From Gracilibacillus salitolerans (GTDB lineage Bacteria > Bacillota > Bacilli > Bacillales > Amphibacillaceae): 64,000 nucleotides of DNA. The notes under the pieces were generated by a model. That model ran no database searches, was not told where the DNA came from, and saw only the letters and a list, made by a program, of their open reading frames with translations. A program made the position numbers and the translations under genes. This document shows positions 54,171 through 63,509 of this stretch, piece by piece (within the stretch, counting starts at the first letter, position 1; each line of letters begins with the position of its first letter). Where the stretch lies: positions 2,666,001 through 2,730,000 of the forward strand of contig NZ_CP045915.1 of the NCBI RefSeq assembly GCF_009650095.1. The letters run 5' to 3'.

Positions 54171-55587
54171 GTATTTTCCTCCCCTCGACTGCCAGTGCAG
54201 CCTCTCCTATAATTTCACTTAAAGATGGATGCGGATAAATTACTTCAGATAATTCTAAAGCTGAGCTGTCAAAATATTTTGCGGTACTTGCTTGTCCAAT
54301 CAATTCTGTTACATGAGCACCAATCATGTGAATGCCTAATATATCATTCGTTTGCTTATCTATAATTATTTTTGTAAAACCCTCAGTTTGGCCATTCACA
54401 TGTGCTTTTCCTATCGCTTGAAGAGATACTTTCTCCAGACGATAGTCATAACCTTTTTGTTTCACTTCTTCCTCTGTAAAGCCAATCATTGCAATCTCCG
54501 GATTTCCATAGATACACGATGGAATTTCCTGTTGACTTAATTGACTGCTACCTAATCCTGCAATGTGTTCAACTGCCTTCTTTCCTTCGTAAGTCGCAAC
54601 ATGTGCAAGTTGTTGGCCGCCATTCACATCACCAATCGCATAAATGTGACTTTCCTTTGTTTGAAAATGCTCATTCACCTGAATGAATCCTTTCTGATCA
54701 AATTGGATATCTGTATTTTCTATTCCGATTTTGTTAGTATTTGCATGTCTTCCTACTGCAATCAGTAATTTTTCGGCTGAGATATTATGTATTTCATGCT
54801 GTTTTTGATATGTTACTTGTATTTCAGACCCTTTTTCAACAGAAGCAGAATCTATTTTGGCTTGTTCAAGGATAGTAATTCCTTTCTTTGTTAGTATTCG
54901 TTTTAATTGTTTGACGATATCATGATCAAATGGTGAAAGTATTTGGTCTTGTGCTTCCAAGATTGTTACTTCTACACCTACATCATGTAAGAAAGAGGCC
55001 CATTCCATCCCAATTACTCCACCACCTACAATAATGATCGACTTTGGCAATTCGGTCATTTCTACTAAGTCATCTGATGTAACAATATGCGTATGGTCTA
55101 TTTCCATATTTGGAAGATTACTTGGTGATGAGCCAGTTGCAATGATCACATTTTTAGAAACTAAAATATCATTTTCCTTTTCCTCTTCATATTCTACAGA
55201 GATCGACCCAGCGATTGGGGAAAAAATAGATGGACCTAATATACGACCAAAACCCTCATAAACATCTATTTTATTAGTACGTACTAAATGTTCTACACCT
55301 TGATGTAATGAGTTGATCACTGCTTTCTTCCGCGCCATTGCTTGTTCGATATTAAATGTTGGAGATGGCGCCTCCACGCCAAAATCAGCAGCATTTTTTA
55401 CTTGTTGATAAACAGCGGCACTTTTCAATAATGCCTTGGTGGGAATACAACCTTTGTGTAAACAGGTCCCGCCAAGCTTTTGTTTCTCTACAATAGCTGT
55501 TGTTAAACCTAATTGGGCTGCTCGAATTGCTGTAACATATCCGCCTGTACCCCCACCAAGAATTACGAGATCATAATTTAATGCCAT
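54163..55587 (-). CDS. lpdV: Dihydrolipoyl dehydrogenase (E3) of the bkd complex
   Basis: This 474-residue flavoprotein has the FAD loop GGGTGGY (near 11-17), the redox-active CLHKGC (near 42-47) and the C-terminal HPHPSLSE with the catalytic His-Glu pair. The length equals B. subtilis LpdV. The ATG at 55585-55587 has GGAAGGA nine bases upstream; another ATG directly touches that site. It regenerates lipoate on BkdB. Confidence 0.95.
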   Translation of the reverse strand: MALNYDLVILGGGTGGYVTAIRAAQLGLTTAIVEKQKLGGTCLHKGCIPTKALLKSAAVYQQVKNAADFGVEAPSPTFNIEQAMARKKAVINSLHQGVEHLVRTNKIDVYEGFGRILGPSIFSPIAGSISVEYEEEKENDILVSKNVIIATGSSPSNLPNMEIDHTHIVTSDDLVEMTELPKSIIIVGGGVIGMEWASFLHDVGVEVTILEAQDQILSPFDHDIVKQLKRILTKKGITILEQAKIDSASVEKGSEIQVTYQKQHEIHNISAEKLLIAVGRHANTNKIGIENTDIQFDQKGFIQVNEHFQTKESHIYAIGDVNGGQQLAHVATYEGKKAVEHIAGLGSSQLSQQEIPSCIYGNPEIAMIGFTEEEVKQKGYDYRLEKVSLQAIGKAHVNGQTEGFTKIIIDKQTNDILGIHMIGAHVTELIGQASTAKYFDSSALELSEVIYPHPSLSEIIGEAALAVEGRKIHG

Positions 55588-55604
55588 GTATGCCATTCCT
55601 TCCT

Positions 55605-56678
55605 CTAATTGTATTGCTTTACTTTTTCTATTCCCTTTAAAACTCTTAACGTACCCTGTGCCAGAGCTAACATCACATTTTCTCCAGGGAATATATGGGT
55701 ATCAGCTATCCAACTTACTTGCTCTATAATTTTTTGGTTAAGATAATCATATTTAGCCAGATCACCTGTTAGAGCAATTGCATTGACGTTACCTGATACC
55801 ACTGTACTCATCTTGCCAATTTCTTTTGCTACCTGATAGGCTAAAATATCAAAAACATCTTTTACTTTTTCTGGCTGTGATTTCCATAATATATGTAAAT
55901 CTGCGGTTCTTTCAATATCTAAATATGCTTTTATACCACTTCGATTGATTAGTTGGTATTGTAACTCTTCTTTTGACATTCCTGAGTCGAAGCTTAGTTG
56001 TATCAGATCTTTATTAGGAATAGAACCTGCTCGCTCAAATGAAAATGGACCATCTCCATCAAAACCATTATTAACATCAATTACCTGACCGTATTGATGT
56101 ACACCAACCGTTATGCCTCCGCCCATATGCGCAATCACTAAGCAAAGATCTTGATAGTTAGCGTGCAATTGATTAGCCAGTGACCTTCCTACAGATTTCT
56201 GGTTTAGTGCATGAAAAACACTTTTTCGTTTAATGGAAGGTATTCCTGTTTTTTTAGCAATATCCAACATCTCATCCACCACAACAGGATCAACAATATA
56301 AGAATTGATATTCCATTCAGCGGCAATATCATAAGCTAATAAGGCACCAAGGTTAGAAACGTGAGTACCATTAATACTATTATTTAAATCTTCTACCATT
56401 TGCTCATTTACCAGATAGGTACCTCCTTCAATAGGACGTAATAGCCCACCACTACCACAAACTGCATGGATCGTAGAAATATCGATACCAATTGATTGAA
56501 TCCTCTGGATAATAGTTTGCTTTCGTTGTTTTCGTTGCACCATTATATTCTTATCCGAATTTAAATCGTTTAAAACGACCAGCTGTTCATATAAACACTC
56601 GCCATTTTCGTATAGTGCAACTCTGGTACTTTCCACCAAAGGATTAATAACTAAAATTCGATAAATATTTATTGTCAT
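55605..56678 (-). CDS. buk: Butyrate kinase-like protein with degenerate active-site motifs
   Basis: This 357-residue ASKHA-fold protein aligns with Buk throughout. The family phosphate loop NPGSTSTK reads NPLVESTR (12-19), the arginine of CGRGG is Ser76, and the LTGGLA loop reads LTGDLA (303-308). The AHMGGGITVG (183-192) and DGDGPFSFERAG segments remain. The operon has no ptb or bcd, so the usual partner that makes butyryl phosphate is missing. I infer weak or altered activity. GCGAGGTG precedes the ATG, which overlaps the bkdR stop. Confidence 0.85.
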   Translation of the reverse strand: MTINIYRILVINPLVESTRVALYENGECLYEQLVVLNDLNSDKNIMVQRKQRKQTIIQRIQSIGIDISTIHAVCGSGGLLRPIEGGTYLVNEQMVEDLNNSINGTHVSNLGALLAYDIAAEWNINSYIVDPVVVDEMLDIAKKTGIPSIKRKSVFHALNQKSVGRSLANQLHANYQDLCLVIAHMGGGITVGVHQYGQVIDVNNGFDGDGPFSFERAGSIPNKDLIQLSFDSGMSKEELQYQLINRSGIKAYLDIERTADLHILWKSQPEKVKDVFDILAYQVAKEIGKMSTVVSGNVNAIALTGDLAKYDYLNQKIIEQVSWIADTHIFPGENVMLALAQGTLRVLKGIEKVKQYN

Positions 56679-58288
56679 GGAGCACCTCGCTCAATCTTAT
56701 ATTTATCCATCTTATAATATAAATTTCGAACAGAAACACCTAACGATTTTGCCGTTTTTGTTTTATTAAAAGCATTCTGTTGTAGAGCTAGCATGATATG
56801 ATTTTTTTCAAATTGATCAATTGCAGTTTGTAATGTCAGATTTGAATTGGCTGTGTGTTCATGATTATTTTCTTTTAAATCAACATTTTTCAACTGATTT
56901 TTGGAAATATCATTGGTAAATATATCAGATTGCAACACCAAGTTTTCTAGTGTATTTTCTAATTGAGCAATATTACCAGGCCAATCACATTGTTGCCAAT
57001 ATTCAATAACTTTACTGTCTACTTTAGATATAGTTGTGTGATACTGCCGATTGAGTTTGGCTAATAAAGTATCTACTAACAAATACATATCATCTTTCCT
57101 ATCTTTTAAAGCTGGTAATGTGATTTGATATCGTTGAATCAAGTCATAAAAAGAATGATCCCAGTACTCCGAAGTTAATGCTAATGAAGTTCCAAAAATC
57201 ACCCGTATACCCTGACTATTATTAACAAATTCAAGTAATTTCATTTGTTTATCATTTGGTAACTTTTCATTAATATAAAAATAAACCGTCCCGTTTCTTC
57301 CAGATCGTAGTAAATATTCTAACTTAGTGTCTAAATCATTTAAAGCAGCTAACGTTGAAAAATTACATCTTAGGAACGGATACGAATACTTTTCACTCAA
57401 GGAATGAATCACCCTTGCCAACATATATTTTCCGGTTCCTTTTTCCCCTCGAATCAATATAGGTGTTTCCATCCTTGCATATAGCTTGGCTTGCTCACGT
57501 GCAATATTGATTGCTGGTGATTCTCCAATGATATCGTCTATTTGATAGGTTTTCTCTAATTTCCTAATAATTTTTTTGGCAAACTCAAGTTCTTGCTCAC
57601 TCTCATTTAGCCTACCTGTATTTAAAAACTGCATACAACCGATTAGCTTCCCATTTATCTGGATTGGCTTACTAATTATCTCCATGTGATTGGACATGAT
57701 GTTATCATCCTGAAATATTTCCTTGATTACTCGTCTGGTTTCCATTGCTGTTTTGGCTAATTTATGTACCCATTTGTCAGCATAGGGACTCACGTTTAGT
57801 ATTTCATCCCACCAATGTTCACTGATTAACCATTCACTATGATCCACAAGCACAACTCGAAATCTAGCATGGCTATTTAACAATTCCTGTAAAATTCCTT
57901 GAAATAAATCAATATCAGTTAAATGACTCACACGCTCATGGAAAGTAGTTAATGGTTCGATCAGAATTATAATTCCTAATAGCTCTCCTTGCTCACTTAA
58001 ATAAGGACTATAGCGAGTGATAACTTGTTTTCCATTTCTGCTAATCGTATCGTGTGTTTCTATATGATGATGCAGTTGCTTTACGTCTGTTGTTGAGGCA
58101 TTCTCAAAAAGAGCATCAATAGAAGTATTCAGTATTTCACCATCAAAATCAAACATCTCGTGAGCAACTTGGTTCATATAATTAATTTTATCGTTCTTAT
58201 TTATTAATATTAAGCCAATTGGTAAGTTATGAAATAAATGATCAGATCTATCCAATATATTTGCAGTTATTTTCATCACACCTTGCAT
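56675..58288 (-). CDS. bkdR: BkdR-like regulator lacking the sigma-54 contact loop
   Basis: This 537-residue protein has an N-terminal PAS domain (about 12-110), a middle region (about 125-240), a shrunken AAA+ domain (about 250-455) and a C-terminal Fis-type helix-turn-helix (about 490-530). Walker A GEKGTGK (281-287) is kept. The stretch that should hold GAFTGA is deleted by roughly 30 residues, and the Walker B acidic pair is replaced (GTVYFYINEKL, 333-343). It cannot open sigma-54 polymerase in the usual way; it may act as a sigma-A repressor or activator, as TyrR does. A perfect palindrome lies upstream. The first codon is uncertain; an ATG four codons in (58276) is possible. Confidence 0.85.
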   Translation of the reverse strand: MQGVMKITANILDRSDHLFHNLPIGLILINKNDKINYMNQVAHEMFDFDGEILNTSIDALFENASTTDVKQLHHHIETHDTISRNGKQVITRYSPYLSEQGELLGIIILIEPLTTFHERVSHLTDIDLFQGILQELLNSHARFRVVLVDHSEWLISEHWWDEILNVSPYADKWVHKLAKTAMETRRVIKEIFQDDNIMSNHMEIISKPIQINGKLIGCMQFLNTGRLNESEQELEFAKKIIRKLEKTYQIDDIIGESPAINIAREQAKLYARMETPILIRGEKGTGKYMLARVIHSLSEKYSYPFLRCNFSTLAALNDLDTKLEYLLRSGRNGTVYFYINEKLPNDKQMKLLEFVNNSQGIRVIFGTSLALTSEYWDHSFYDLIQRYQITLPALKDRKDDMYLLVDTLLAKLNRQYHTTISKVDSKVIEYWQQCDWPGNIAQLENTLENLVLQSDIFTNDISKNQLKNVDLKENNHEHTANSNLTLQTAIDQFEKNHIMLALQQNAFNKTKTAKSLGVSVRNLYYKMDKYKIERGAP

Positions 58289-58316
58289 AATTTTTCATAC
58301 TTCTATCATAAAACTT

Positions 58317-58334
58317 CTTGCAAAAGTTTGCAAG
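58317..58334. promoter_or_regulatory. 18 bp palindrome upstream of bkdR
   Basis: CTTGCAAA-AG-TTTGCAAG is a perfect inverted repeat 29 bases before the bkdR frame and about 73 bases before yqzF on the other strand. A Fis-type dimer such as BkdR could bind it. Confidence 0.5.
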
Positions 58335-58406
58335 ATATTGATATTTTCTTTTATTGTCGTTTTTTGCTATAATTTAAGTATTTCCAACGTAGTAGGAGGA
58401 AGTAAT

Positions 58407-58646
58407 TTGAGAATTATTGCGTTATTACTATTAGTCTTACCTGCTGTATTAGCGACTTATGGGATTAAACTAATGAGGGATGCATTTTTCGGTGAGTTAA
58501 CTGATATATTTATGCATATTATTATCCAATTTATTGTGGGTCTAGGTCTATTCGCTGGAGGTTTATATTTTATCGGGGGATTTATTCTACACAGAGATCG
58601 TAAACGACATTTAATAAAAGGTGGAAAAAATAACAGGTATTCCTAA
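58407..58646 (+). CDS. yqzF: YqzF family (DUF2627) small membrane protein
   Basis: This 79-residue protein has two membrane helices and a basic tail (HRDRKRH). It matches the DUF2627 protein found beside bkdR in Bacillaceae. The start is TTG at 58407 with AGGAGGA upstream; a longer frame has no site. The function is unknown. Confidence 0.85.
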   Translation: MRIIALLLLVLPAVLATYGIKLMRDAFFGELTDIFMHIIIQFIVGLGLFAGGLYFIGGFILHRDRKRHLIKGGKNNRYS

Positions 58647-58668
58647 GGGAGGGATACCTGTTATTTTA
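58626..58668. terminator. Bidirectional terminator, yqzF and aspartokinase
   Basis: AAAAATAACAGGTAT and ATACCTGTTATTTT pair over 14 bases around a short purine-rich loop. T and A runs flank both sides, and the genes converge. Confidence 0.85.
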
Positions 58669-58676
58669 GTTCAAGT

Positions 58677-60023
58677 TTATTCAAAGAATGTATTATATAA
58701 TGCTTTGACTGATTCATTTACTTTATCTGCCTTAATACCAAACATCATAGAGACCTCTGAAGAACCTTGATTCATCATCTCAATATTGACATTTGCTTTT
58801 GTAAAGGCATGTGTTGCTTTATCAGCTAAACCTACCGTACTATCCATACCTTCTCCAACAACCATAATTAAAGCTAAATTTCGGTCTACACTTACGGTAT
58901 CAGGGTCAAGCTCGTCTTTAATTCGAGCAATCACACGTTCTTCTTTCTCTTTTGTAAGACCTGATCCACGGATAATAACCGAAATATCATCTATACCTGA
59001 AGGTGTATGTTCAAAGGAGATGTCTTCATCCTCTAAGATCGTTAATAATTTCCGACCAAAACCTAACTCTCTGTTCATTAAATATTTACTTACATAAATG
59101 CTAATAAACCCAGTATCACTAGCAATACCTACAACAGGGTTCGGTTGAGGCTCTTTTTTCGATACGATAATCGTACCTATCCCGTGAGGGTTGTTCGTAT
59201 TTTTAATACAAACTGGGATATCTGCTTTAAAGGCTGGAATAAGAGCCTCATCATGGAAAACAGAGAAGCCTGCATAAGAAAGTTCTCGCATTTCTTTGTA
59301 AGTTAAGGAAGTAATTTCTTTTGGATTATCGACAATCATTGGATTGACACAGTAGACAGAATCAACATCCGTAAAGTTTTCGTAGAGATCTGCTTTTACA
59401 CCTGCTGCTACAATAGAGCCTGTAATATCAGAGCCGCCACGAGAGAATGTGATTAATTTACCATCTTTTGTATAACCAAAGAAACCTGGGATAACTACTA
59501 TCTCATCACGTTCTCTTAATTTATATAGTTGATCATAGCTTTCGTCTAAAATTTGTGCACTACCTGGATTGTCACTTACCAATATTCCTGCTTCTTGCGG
59601 ATTTAAATAAGTTGCCTTTAGTCCTAATGATTGTAGATAAGCACTCAAGACTTTTGCCAATGAATCTTCTCCTGTTGCTTTTAATGCATCCATCTTTAAG
59701 GCATCACTCTCTTCAGATGCAAGAATACCTTCTACTCCATCTTTTATTTCTTGGATAATTTTATCTGATATTTTTAGTTCCGTCGTAATTTCCTGAAAGC
59801 GATCTAATATTGTCTGTAACTTACTTTTGTAATCTTGTTTATTAAAGTAAGTTTCTCCTAATTCAATAAGCAGATCTGTTACTTTGACGTCATCAGAAAA
59901 TCTTTTTCCCGGAGCAGATACAACTATTACTTTTCGTTCTTGATCATCTTGAATAATATTTGCTACTTTCTGTAATTGTTCAGCATTAGCTACTGAACTT
60001 CCACCAAATTTAGCTACTTTCAT
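58677..60023 (-). CDS. Aspartate kinase (YclM/ThrD type)
   Basis: This 448-residue enzyme phosphorylates aspartate, the first step toward lysine, threonine and methionine. It has KFGGSSVAN (4-12), the SRGGSDITG motif near 196-204 and two C-terminal ACT domains (about 300-445) for feedback control. Length and sequence fit aspartokinase III rather than the dual-start LysC. No riboswitch is visible in the 200 bases upstream. GGAGAGG lies before the ATG. Confidence 0.93.
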   Translation of the reverse strand: MKVAKFGGSSVANAEQLQKVANIIQDDQERKVIVVSAPGKRFSDDVKVTDLLIELGETYFNKQDYKSKLQTILDRFQEITTELKISDKIIQEIKDGVEGILASEESDALKMDALKATGEDSLAKVLSAYLQSLGLKATYLNPQEAGILVSDNPGSAQILDESYDQLYKLRERDEIVVIPGFFGYTKDGKLITFSRGGSDITGSIVAAGVKADLYENFTDVDSVYCVNPMIVDNPKEITSLTYKEMRELSYAGFSVFHDEALIPAFKADIPVCIKNTNNPHGIGTIIVSKKEPQPNPVVGIASDTGFISIYVSKYLMNRELGFGRKLLTILEDEDISFEHTPSGIDDISVIIRGSGLTKEKEERVIARIKDELDPDTVSVDRNLALIMVVGEGMDSTVGLADKATHAFTKANVNIEMMNQGSSEVSMMFGIKADKVNESVKALYNTFFE

Positions 60024-60221
60024 GTTTTAACCTCTCCAATATTTATTTTTATGCCAATAAAAATATTATCATACTTTTATCAGAATTGTTAAACAAAAGT
60101 AGTACCTAAATGCAAAAATATTGGAGAATTCAATCGCTTATGTGAATGAGATGAATGACATCTTAAAATTCTGGATTAAATCAAAGCATATAAACTGAGA
60201 CAAGTATTATCCTTCACTGTA

Positions 60222-60821
60222 TTATTTTGTCATAAACATTTGTGTCCAATAATTACCTGATCTTACATAGCCTACTCCTATATGCGTATAGCTGTCATTT
60301 AAAATATTTGCTCTGTGGCCACTGGAATTCATCCAAGCTTGTACAACTTGATATGGCGTTTCCTGCCCTTTTGCTATATTTTCTGCTGCTGAACGATAGT
60401 TAATCCCAAAATCTCTCATCATATTAAATGGAGATCCATACGTTGGACTTTGATGACTGAAATAATTATTTTGTTGCATATCCTGTGATTTATAACGAGC
60501 AACACGAGACAATTGCCAATCTGGTTTTAATGCTGCTAAGCCATTCTTTTCTCGTTCTTGGTTAGTATATTGGATAACTTGATGCTCAATCGATTTTATT
60601 TCATCCTTAGTAGGGATTGTTACCCTCTGCTTCGGATAGATTAGATCCGGGTTCTCTATTTGTTCATTAACTTCAATAATTTCAGATAATCCAATTTTAT
60701 ATTGTAAAGAAATCTTCCAAAGACTTTCCCCTTGTTGAACGATATGTGTTGCTGCGAATACAGATTGAAGGGGAAAGAGAAGCAAAAACAATGTTAAGAT
60801 TATCATCACTAGACGTTTCAT
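60222..60821 (-). CDS. Secreted LysM-CAP domain protein
   Basis: This 199-residue protein has a signal peptide (about 1-23), a LysM domain (about 25-70; VQQGESLWKISLQYK) that binds peptidoglycan, and a CAP/SCP domain (about 80-199) with YFSHQSPTYGSPF, AAENIAKG and SSGHRANILN. It resembles YkwD and SafA-type wall proteins of spore formers. The function is unknown. The ATG at 60819-60821 has AAGGAG nine bases upstream; a TTG three codons earlier touches that site. Confidence 0.88.
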   Translation of the reverse strand: MKRLVMIILTLFLLLFPLQSVFAATHIVQQGESLWKISLQYKIGLSEIIEVNEQIENPDLIYPKQRVTIPTKDEIKSIEHQVIQYTNQEREKNGLAALKPDWQLSRVARYKSQDMQQNNYFSHQSPTYGSPFNMMRDFGINYRSAAENIAKGQETPYQVVQAWMNSSGHRANILNDSYTHIGVGYVRSGNYWTQMFMTK

Positions 60822-60949
60822 ATAAAACAACTCCTTAACTATTTGGTCTATTTTTTTACATTCTTAAGGAATTATTCACTCAAATAATTGGAAATACAAA
60901 ATTGAAAGTGATAAAGTATCTATAGGTTGTAAAGGTTGGAGGGTTGGAC

Positions 60950-62062
60950 TTGAATTGGAGATTCTGGGAGAGTATTACTTATGAAGATTATGTGAATATC
61001 GCCATAAGTATAGGCATTATATTCTTTACATTTATATTAAGAAAACTCTTTATTAAATATATCTTCTATTTATTTTTAAAGATAGCTAAAAAAGGAAAAA
61101 GCGACTTCTTAAATTATGTTTTAACGTCATTTGAAAAACCCATGCGTTTGTTAATTATTATTATAGGTGTGTATATTGCTATCGGTTATTTTCCATATTT
61201 AGATCAAGAAAATGAATTGTTCGGCCAGATAATTAGTGTAAGTTTCATTCTTGTCATAACATGGGGATTGTACAATTTATCCTCTAGTTCTTCACTGCTT
61301 TTTATGAAAATAAATGATAGCTTGAATTTTGAAATTGATCAAATTTTAATACCTTTTTTATCGAAAGCCGTACGCGTAATCCTAATTGCCATTAGTTTTA
61401 GTATTATTGCGCAGGAATTTGATTATGAGGTGAGTGGCTTTGTTGCTGGACTGGGTCTTGGTGGTTTAGCTTTTGCACTAGCCGCCCAGGAAGTGATTAA
61501 GAATTTATTTGGTGGAGTTGTGATTATTACGGAAAAGCCTTTCTCTATTGGTGATTGGATTCAGTCACCTAGTATTGAGGGTACAGTTGAAGATATTAGT
61601 TTTCGCAGTACGATCATTCGTACATTTGCTGATTCCCTTATTACTATTCCAAACGCCACATTATCAAATGAACCAATCACGAATTGGAGTCAAATGGGAA
61701 AGAGAAGAATATTCTTTAATTTAGGTGTGGAATATGGCACAACAAAAGACAAGCTAGAAAAAGTGATCGAACAAATTAGATCCTATCTAGAAAATAATGA
61801 AGATATTCATCCAGAAACCATATTTGTACGTTTTTCCGAGTATAATGACAGTAGCTTGGATATTATGCTTTATTTCTTTACAAACACAATTGATTGGGAA
61901 GAATATCTAAAAATAAAAGAAGATGTAAATTTTAAAATTATGGAAATATTAGAAGAGGAAAATGTTTCTGTCGCTTTCCCTTCCCGTTCGCTTTATTTAG
62001 ATCAGGAAAGCCACGAATTCATGAAAAACTTCCATAAAAACAAAGATCCAGATTCTAACTAG
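60950..62062 (+). CDS. MscS family mechanosensitive channel
   Basis: This 370-residue membrane protein has four N-terminal helices (about 15-165), the pore helix with GLGLGGLAFALAAQEVIKNLFGG (near 165-190), followed by the beta domain motif FSIGDWIQ and a C-terminal cytosolic cage. It releases solutes on hypo-osmotic shock. The TTG at 60950 has GGAGGG six bases upstream; another TTG at 60944 touches it. Its stop directly abuts repeat family B copy 3. Confidence 0.9.
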   Translation: MNWRFWESITYEDYVNIAISIGIIFFTFILRKLFIKYIFYLFLKIAKKGKSDFLNYVLTSFEKPMRLLIIIIGVYIAIGYFPYLDQENELFGQIISVSFILVITWGLYNLSSSSSLLFMKINDSLNFEIDQILIPFLSKAVRVILIAISFSIIAQEFDYEVSGFVAGLGLGGLAFALAAQEVIKNLFGGVVIITEKPFSIGDWIQSPSIEGTVEDISFRSTIIRTFADSLITIPNATLSNEPITNWSQMGKRRIFFNLGVEYGTTKDKLEKVIEQIRSYLENNEDIHPETIFVRFSEYNDSSLDIMLYFFTNTIDWEEYLKIKEDVNFKIMEILEEENVSVAFPSRSLYLDQESHEFMKNFHKNKDPDSN

Positions 62063-62521
62063 ATGAAAACTGGAACTAATGGAAATTCAGACTTACTCTC
62101 TTCCATCCTGATGAAAGGTGAGTGCTGTAATACCGCTCCGGCAGAATACTTCGCTTTCCGTGGGCACGGCTTCAGCTAACTTGGTAAAGAAAATCACTTT
62201 ACCAAGTGGATCTTCAACTCGTGCTGTTCCCACAGGAGTCTCCGCATTCTGCCTACACTAGTAGTGATTCTTTGATTATTGGAAGAATAAAACTCATGGA
62301 ATTATATTCTATGTTTCCACTTACCTGACCAGAAAACTACTCTAAGCTTCAGAAAAAATGCGATACTCCTGTGGGAAAGGAACAGTCTGAAGAACCCACA
62401 GTGAGCGTTCTTTGCTCGTGAGGAGGCTAAAGCGTAGAAAGTGTTTTTCCACAGCGTCGGACTAGCACTCATCTCAAATAGAATGGGAGTAAGAAGCATA
62501 AAAGTTAATTCGCAGTTTATG
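62062..62521. repeat. Repeat family B, copy 3 (inverted orientation)
   Basis: This ~460 bp element has a decayed left end GATGAAAACTGGAAC and a right end AATTCGCAGTTTATG. The two hairpins occur in the opposite order to copies 1 and 2, so it is inserted inverted. The first hairpin (62140-62253) has GGCAGAAT/ATTCTGCC and an apical CTTGGTAAAG/CTTTACCAAG (62180-62206). The second (about 62350-62457) is weaker, with an apical GAGC/GCTC (62403-62417). It lies between convergent mscS and spo0A. Confidence 0.78.
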
Positions 62522-62551
62522 TATTTTGTGATCATTTATTATAATTTAAAT

Positions 62552-62602
62552 AAAGTACCACCCGTTTCAATTTTAGGCAACGGATGGTACTTTTTCTTGT
62601 TA
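62552..62602. terminator. Terminator between mscS and spo0A
   Basis: AAAGTACCA-C-CCGTT and AACGG-A-TGGTACTTT pair with one mismatch; TTTTTCTTG follows on the plus strand and TTTATTTAAA on the minus strand. Confidence 0.85.
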
Positions 62603-62677
62603 TTTTATAAATCTTATTTGAATCTTGAGAAGGATTGCCACTTTGGATTTGTGACATGATGCGCTGTGTTCGTTAAT

Positions 62678-63460
62678 TTAGCTTGCGCGATGCTCTAGTC
62701 TCAATCGATCTGCAACCATTGCGATAAATTCAGAGTTAGTCGGTTTCGCTTTTGAGACGCTGACTGTGTACCCGAATAAAGAAGATATGGAATCCATATT
62801 ACCTCTACTCCATGCCACTTCAATCGCATGACGAATAGCTCTTTCTACTCGTGATGCAGTTGTATTGAATTTCGTTGCAATGTCTGGATACAAAACTTTA
62901 GTTATCGATCCTAATAATTCAATATCGTTATACACCATTGTAATTGCTTCACGCAAATACATATAACCTTTAATGTGAGCTGGCACACCAATTTCATGTA
63001 TGATGTGTGTAATATTTGCCTCCAAATCGAACTTTTTGTTTTGACTGCTATTAGAAGATCTCTGATCATTATGTACCGCAGCTTGAATCCCGTGAACTTG
63101 CCTTATTTGCTCTGCAAGATGTTCTAAATCAAATGGTTTTAAGATGAAGTAGGACGCACCTAAACCAACCGCTTTTTTAGTTACTTCTTCCTGACCGAAT
63201 GCAGTAAGCATAATTACATTAATATGCTTTGTGTTTTCATTTCGTTTTAATTTAGAAAGTACTGCTAATCCATCTATATGAGGCATGATAATATCTAACA
63301 CCACAACATCCGGTTTCAATTCTTCCAAATTATCCAGACATTCCTTACCATTATATGCCTTACCTACTACCTCAATATCGCCCTGATCTAGTAAGTATTC
63401 ATCCATTAAATCCACAAGCTCTTGATTGTCATCAACTAACATAACCTTTGTCTTTTCCAC
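62678..63460 (-). CDS. spo0A: Spo0A, master sporulation regulator
   Basis: This 260-residue response regulator has a receiver domain (about 1-125) with DDN at 10-12, phospho-acceptor Asp56 and Lys in ILKPFD, then the Spo0A C-terminal DNA-binding domain (about 145-260) with [29 protein letters not shown]. The start is GTG at 63458-63460 with a full AAGGAGGA seven bases upstream; a longer frame lacks a site. SigH and Spo0A-box signals upstream show autoregulation. spoIVB is upstream as in other Bacillaceae. Confidence 0.97.
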   Translation of the reverse strand: MEKTKVMLVDDNQELVDLMDEYLLDQGDIEVVGKAYNGKECLDNLEELKPDVVVLDIIMPHIDGLAVLSKLKRNENTKHINVIMLTAFGQEEVTKKAVGLGASYFILKPFDLEHLAEQIRQVHGIQAAVHNDQRSSNSSQNKKFDLEANITHIIHEIGVPAHIKGYMYLREAITMVYNDIELLGSITKVLYPDIATKFNTTASRVERAIRHAIEVAWSRGNMDSISSLFGYTVSVSKAKPTNSEFIAMVADRLRLEHRAS

Positions 63461-63509
63461 AAAAAGTCCTCCTTCAATTCTAATGCTCACAATTTTGATC
63501 CCACCTAAT

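Noticed and set aside
58317..58334. Sigma-54 type -24/-12 promoter before bkdR
   Set aside because: TTGCAA and TTGCA are present on the minus strand, but the spacing is one base short and the -24 GG is TG; the palindrome explains the sequence better.
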